A stretch of 18,457 bases of DNA from Desulfatitalea sp. (GTDB lineage: Bacteria; Desulfobacterota; Desulfobacteria; Desulfobacterales; Desulfosarcinaceae): the NCBI GenBank assembly GCA_018224505.1, contig JAGTVD010000420.1, forward strand, positions 1 through 18,457, written 5' to 3'. How positions within the stretch are numbered: position 1 is the first letter of the stretch; every line of letters starts with the position of its first letter. The position numbers and the translations under genes are program-made. Positions 15,954 through 18,457 of the stretch are shown here, piece by piece. The notes beneath the pieces were generated by a model, which was given only the letters and a program-made list of their open reading frames with translations, made no database searches and was not told the origin of the DNA.

Positions 15954-18059
15954 CTAAATGTCACACCTTTGCAGCACCACTACCGAACGGGCCTCGACCT
16001 GAAGAATGTCTCCCGCCTTATGCGTCTCAGGGTGTTCCGGCAATTCTTCCTGCCCGGTGTCCATTACCACAGCCCAGCAGGCACCCCACGTGCTCCCGGG
16101 CAGGGTGAAGGGCAGCGGTTCGTTGCAGGCGCTGAAAAGGATGAAAAAGCTGACATCGGTAACCGGGTCCCTGCGTGGATAAGGGTTGGGAATGGTCTCG
16201 CCGTTGAGAAAGACACCCAGGGTGCGAACCAATCCCTGGCCCCAGTCCTCCTCGGCCATTTGCGTGCCGTCCGAAGAGAACCAGGCGACATCCTTCACTT
16301 CGCTGCCATGAATGCGCTTGCCTTGAAACCATCCCCGCCGTCGCAGTACCGGGTGCTCCGCACGCAGGCGTATTATTTGCCGGCTGAAGCGCAACAGCGG
16401 CTCATCGATGTTGTCCCAGTCGTACCAGGAGATTTCGCTGTCCTGGCAGTATGCGTTGTTGTTGCCTTGTTGGCTGCGGCCGATTTCATCGCCTCCCAGG
16501 AGCATGGGGACCCCCTGGGAGAGAAACAGCGTGGCCAGGAAATTACGCTGCTGGCGGCGGCGTAAAGCCAGAATGTCCGGATCGTCCGTGCCGCCTTCGG
16601 CGCCGTAGTTCCAGGAGCGGTTGTGATCTTCGCCGTCCTGACTTTGCTCACAATTGGCCTGGTTGTGTTTTTCGTTGTAGGCGACCAGGTCGTGGAGCGT
16701 GAAGCCATCGTGGGCGGTGACGAAATTGATGCTGGCATACGGCAGGCGGGAGGTGTTTTCATAAAGATCGGAACTGCCGGTAAAACGCGAGGCGAATTCA
16801 GCCAGGGTCTGCTCCTGGCCGCGCCAGAAATCGCGCACACAATCACGGTATTTACCGTTCCACTCCGTCCACAAGGGCGGAAACTTGCCCACCTGGTAGC
16901 CGCCTTCCCCCACATCCCAAGGCTCGGCGATCAGCTTGGTCTGGCTGATTACCGGGTCTTGCTGAATCAGATCAAAGAAGGCGGACAAACGGTCCACGTC
17001 ATGCAGTTCCCGGGCTAGGGTCGATGCCAGGTCGAAGCGAAACCCGTCCACGTGCATCTCCAGTACCCAGTAGCGCAACGAGTCCATCAGCAGTTGCAGC
17101 ACGTGGGGATGGCGCATGTTCAGGCTGTTGCCGCAACCGGTATAGTCCATGTAATAGCGTGCATCTTCGGCCAGACGGTAGTAGTAGGCGTTGTCGATGC
17201 CTCTGAAGCAAAGGGTCGGACCGAGGTGGTTGCCCTCGCCGGTATGATTGTACACCACATCCAGAATGACTTCCATGCCGGCCTGGTGCAGCGCCTTGAC
17301 CATCTGCTTGAACTCCGCCACGGCAGCGCCGGGGCGTTTGTCGAAGGCGTACTCGTTATGGGGGGCGAAATAGCCGATGGAGTTGTACCCCCAATAATTG
17401 CGCAGGCCCTTGGCGACCAGGTGCTGATCGTGGATGAACTGGTGCACCGGCATAAGCTCCACCGCCGTGATGCCCAGCTGCTTGAGATAATCGATGGCGG
17501 CAGGGTGAGCCATGCCGGCATAGGTACCACGGATTTCTTCCGGTATCTCGGGATGACGCGCGGTGAATCCTTTGACATGGATTTCGTAAATGATCGTTTC
17601 ATGCCAGGGGATCTGCAACCGATGATCGCCGTCCCAATCGAAATGGGGTTGGTGGACCACGCAGCGCGGCATGAACGGTGCACTGTCGGTATTGTTATAC
17701 GCTTCAGGCCCCTCGTCGAAAAGGTACGGAAATACGGCTTCGTCCCACTGAATCTGTCCATCCATGGACTTGGTGTAGGGATCGATCAGCAATTTGGAGG
17801 AATTGCAGCGGTGCCCCTTGGCCGGTTCCCACGGGCCGTACACTCTGTAGCCGTACCGCTGGCCGGGCTCAATCATGGGCAGGTAGGCATGCCAGCAGTA
17901 ACCGGTGACTTCGGGCATGGTCACGCAGGTTTCGTTACCGTTTTCGTCGAAAAGGCACAGATCCACCCGCTCGGCAATTTCTGAAAAGATGGAGAAATTC
18001 GTGCCATAGCCATCATAAACGGCACCAAGGGGATACGGGTTGCCCGGAAAGGTTTTCAC
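15954..18059 (-). CDS. glgX: Glycogen debranching enzyme (isoamylase-type, GlgX)
   Basis: A 701-residue GH13_11 enzyme that hydrolyses alpha-1,6 branches of glycogen or its limit dextrin and releases linear maltodextrins. The N-terminal CBM48 domain (about 1-130) starts PYPLGAVYDGYGTNFSIFSE. The barrel has YEIHVKGFTARHPEIPEE, VELMPVHQFIHD, NYWGYNSIGYFAPH and DVVYNHTGEGNHLGPTLCF. Catalytic residues are D343 in GFRFDLAST, E379 in IAEPWDVG and D451 in TAHDGFTLHDL. The start is GTG at 18059, with AGGAGG 8 nt upstream. A GTG six codons earlier would place that site inside the coding sequence. It is the first gene of the six-gene operon and supplies substrate for TreY and MalQ. Its stop is 23 nt before the treT ATG. 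Confidence 0.96.
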   Translation of the reverse strand: MKTFPGNPYPLGAVYDGYGTNFSIFSEIAERVDLCLFDENGNETCVTMPEVTGYCWHAYLPMIEPGQRYGYRVYGPWEPAKGHRCNSSKLLIDPYTKSMDGQIQWDEAVFPYLFDEGPEAYNNTDSAPFMPRCVVHQPHFDWDGDHRLQIPWHETIIYEIHVKGFTARHPEIPEEIRGTYAGMAHPAAIDYLKQLGITAVELMPVHQFIHDQHLVAKGLRNYWGYNSIGYFAPHNEYAFDKRPGAAVAEFKQMVKALHQAGMEVILDVVYNHTGEGNHLGPTLCFRGIDNAYYYRLAEDARYYMDYTGCGNSLNMRHPHVLQLLMDSLRYWVLEMHVDGFRFDLASTLARELHDVDRLSAFFDLIQQDPVISQTKLIAEPWDVGEGGYQVGKFPPLWTEWNGKYRDCVRDFWRGQEQTLAEFASRFTGSSDLYENTSRLPYASINFVTAHDGFTLHDLVAYNEKHNQANCEQSQDGEDHNRSWNYGAEGGTDDPDILALRRRQQRNFLATLFLSQGVPMLLGGDEIGRSQQGNNNAYCQDSEISWYDWDNIDEPLLRFSRQIIRLRAEHPVLRRRGWFQGKRIHGSEVKDVAWFSSDGTQMAEEDWGQGLVRTLGVFLNGETIPNPYPRRDPVTDVSFFILFSACNEPLPFTLPGSTWGACWAVVMDTGQEELPEHPETHKAGDILQVEARSVVVLQRCDI

Positions 18060-18067
18060 GGGTGGTT

Positions 18068-18073
18068 CCTCCT
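18068..18073 (-). promoter_or_regulatory. Consensus ribosome binding site fixing the glgX GTG start
   Basis: AGGAGG on the minus strand is 8 nt before the GTG at 18059-18057. A full anti-Shine-Dalgarno match makes this the most likely start despite the GTG codon. Confidence 0.78.
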
Positions 18074-18140
18074 GCACGAGGGGTCACTGCAAACGTATCG
18101 GTAAACACCGGGAGGCATGAGCAAGCGCTGATCGAAACGT

Positions 18141-18162
18141 GCTGAACGATTTCTGCTGAACG
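18141..18162. repeat. Direct repeat GCTGAACG next to the glgX promoter
   Basis: GCTGAACG occurs at 18141-18148 and 18155-18162, 14 nt apart start to start. On the minus strand it lies just downstream of the predicted transcription start. It could be an operator for a tandem-binding regulator, or chance. Confidence 0.4.
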
Positions 18163-18171
18163 GTACATGAA

Positions 18172-18200
18172 AAGTTAGGAGGTTATTATGCAAATGTCAA
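18172..18200 (-). promoter_or_regulatory. Probable sigma-70 promoter of the glgX-treT-treYZ operon
   Basis: On the minus strand TTGACA (18200-18195) is a perfect -35 element. Seventeen nt downstream TAACTT (18177-18172) is a weak -10, matching TATAAT in about three positions. A start near 18165 would give a leader of about 105 nt before glgX. The weak -10 would fit a promoter that needs an activator or an alternative sigma factor, but no such site can be identified. No other promoter is apparent inside the operon. Confidence 0.45.
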
Positions 18201-18292
18201 TGGGGGCGTGACGATTGCGCCAGGGTGAGTGCATGTGTTCAAAGAGATGACCGTGGCGCGCCGTGGTGCTCGTTAAGCCGGTGTACCCGGTA

Positions 18293-18457
18293 GCGGGGGT
18301 GGGGCGCTGTACGCAACGGGGTTCAAGTGCGCGCTAAGGGGTGTGCTCCGGGTAGGCCCGCAAACTCACTGCGTTCAGACAGTGCGGGCCGAACAACCCT
18401 GCGCACACCCCCAAGCGTCACTAAAACCCCATTGCGGACGCAGCGCCCCACCCCCGC
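18293..18457. repeat. 165-nt near-palindromic element with nested central hairpin
   Basis: The outer arms, 18293-18309 and 18441-18457, are perfect 17-bp inverted complements (GCGGGGGTGGGGCGCTG and its reverse complement). Inside them the arms continue to pair with mismatches and small bulges. A second perfect 8-bp pair, GGCCCGCA at 18355-18362 with TGCGGGCC at 18383-18390, closes a 20-nt loop. The whole element is symmetrical around about 18375. It lacks a T-run, so it is not a standard intrinsic terminator, and it has no room for a transposase. A REP-, MITE- or foldback-type repeat is likely. The right arm ends exactly at the window edge, so the element may be longer. Confidence 0.8.

Larger units (their letters stand above)
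18060..18457. other. Non-coding region upstream of glgX
   Basis: No credible gene is present in these roughly 400 bp. The glgX ribosome binding site, a probable promoter, a short direct repeat and the large palindrome account for most of it. The remaining stretch (about 18212-18292) shows nothing I can interpret. A seven-codon frame with a good ribosome site at 18188-18211 on the plus strand is probably fortuitous, because its bases coincide with the promoter spacer. Confidence 0.7.

Noticed and set aside
18188..18211. Seven-codon plus-strand frame (MQMSMGA) behind a perfect AGGAGG site
   Set aside because: It overlaps the minus-strand promoter spacer, is too short to judge, and has no downstream gene in the window to act as leader for. 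Probably fortuitous.
18272..18278. GTTAAGC resembling an integron attC core (GTTRRRY) beside the palindrome
   Set aside because: The partner inverse core would lie outside the window, no integrase or cassette gene is present, and the match is only seven bases.

Overview
The window reads as a chromosomal segment from a GC-rich (roughly 60%) Gram-negative bacterium. A deltaproteobacterial / Desulfobacterota origin is my best guess, based on gene content and style (a FliK-like/FlhB-like pair, RecBD, and a TreY/TreZ/TreT plus GlgX cluster). That assignment is inference; no rRNA or taxonomic marker lies in the window. Gene density is high and nearly all genes belong to two convergent transcription units.

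Left edge (1-900): the C-terminal tail of a membrane protein runs off the start of the window. It is followed on the minus strand by a small protein with two helix-turn-helix DNA-binding domains. The 256-bp divergent gap after it holds a near-consensus sigma-70 promoter (749-777) firing rightward.

Plus-strand operon (898-8094): a FliK-like protein, a soluble FlhB C-domain homologue, recB and recD. The first three genes are joined by ATGA stop/start overlaps. recB and recD are separated by an unusual 116-nt A/C-rich repeat spacer with no Shine-Dalgarno sequence. No recC is present.

Minus-strand operon (18059-8118, read right to left): glgX, treT-like glycosyltransferase, treY, treZ, a small CBM48-plus-coiled-coil protein, malQ. 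Together they describe glycogen-to-trehalose conversion. GlgX debranches glycogen, MalQ re-lengthens short maltodextrins, TreY isomerises the reducing end to a trehalosyl unit and TreZ releases trehalose. TreT offers a second route from NDP-glucose and glucose. The CBM48/coiled-coil protein has no catalytic domain and may hold enzymes on the glycogen granule; it is the best candidate here for something undescribed.

Right edge (18060-18457): about 400 bp without a credible gene. It contains a probable glgX promoter, a short direct repeat next to it, and a 165-nt near-palindromic element whose right arm ends exactly at the window edge.
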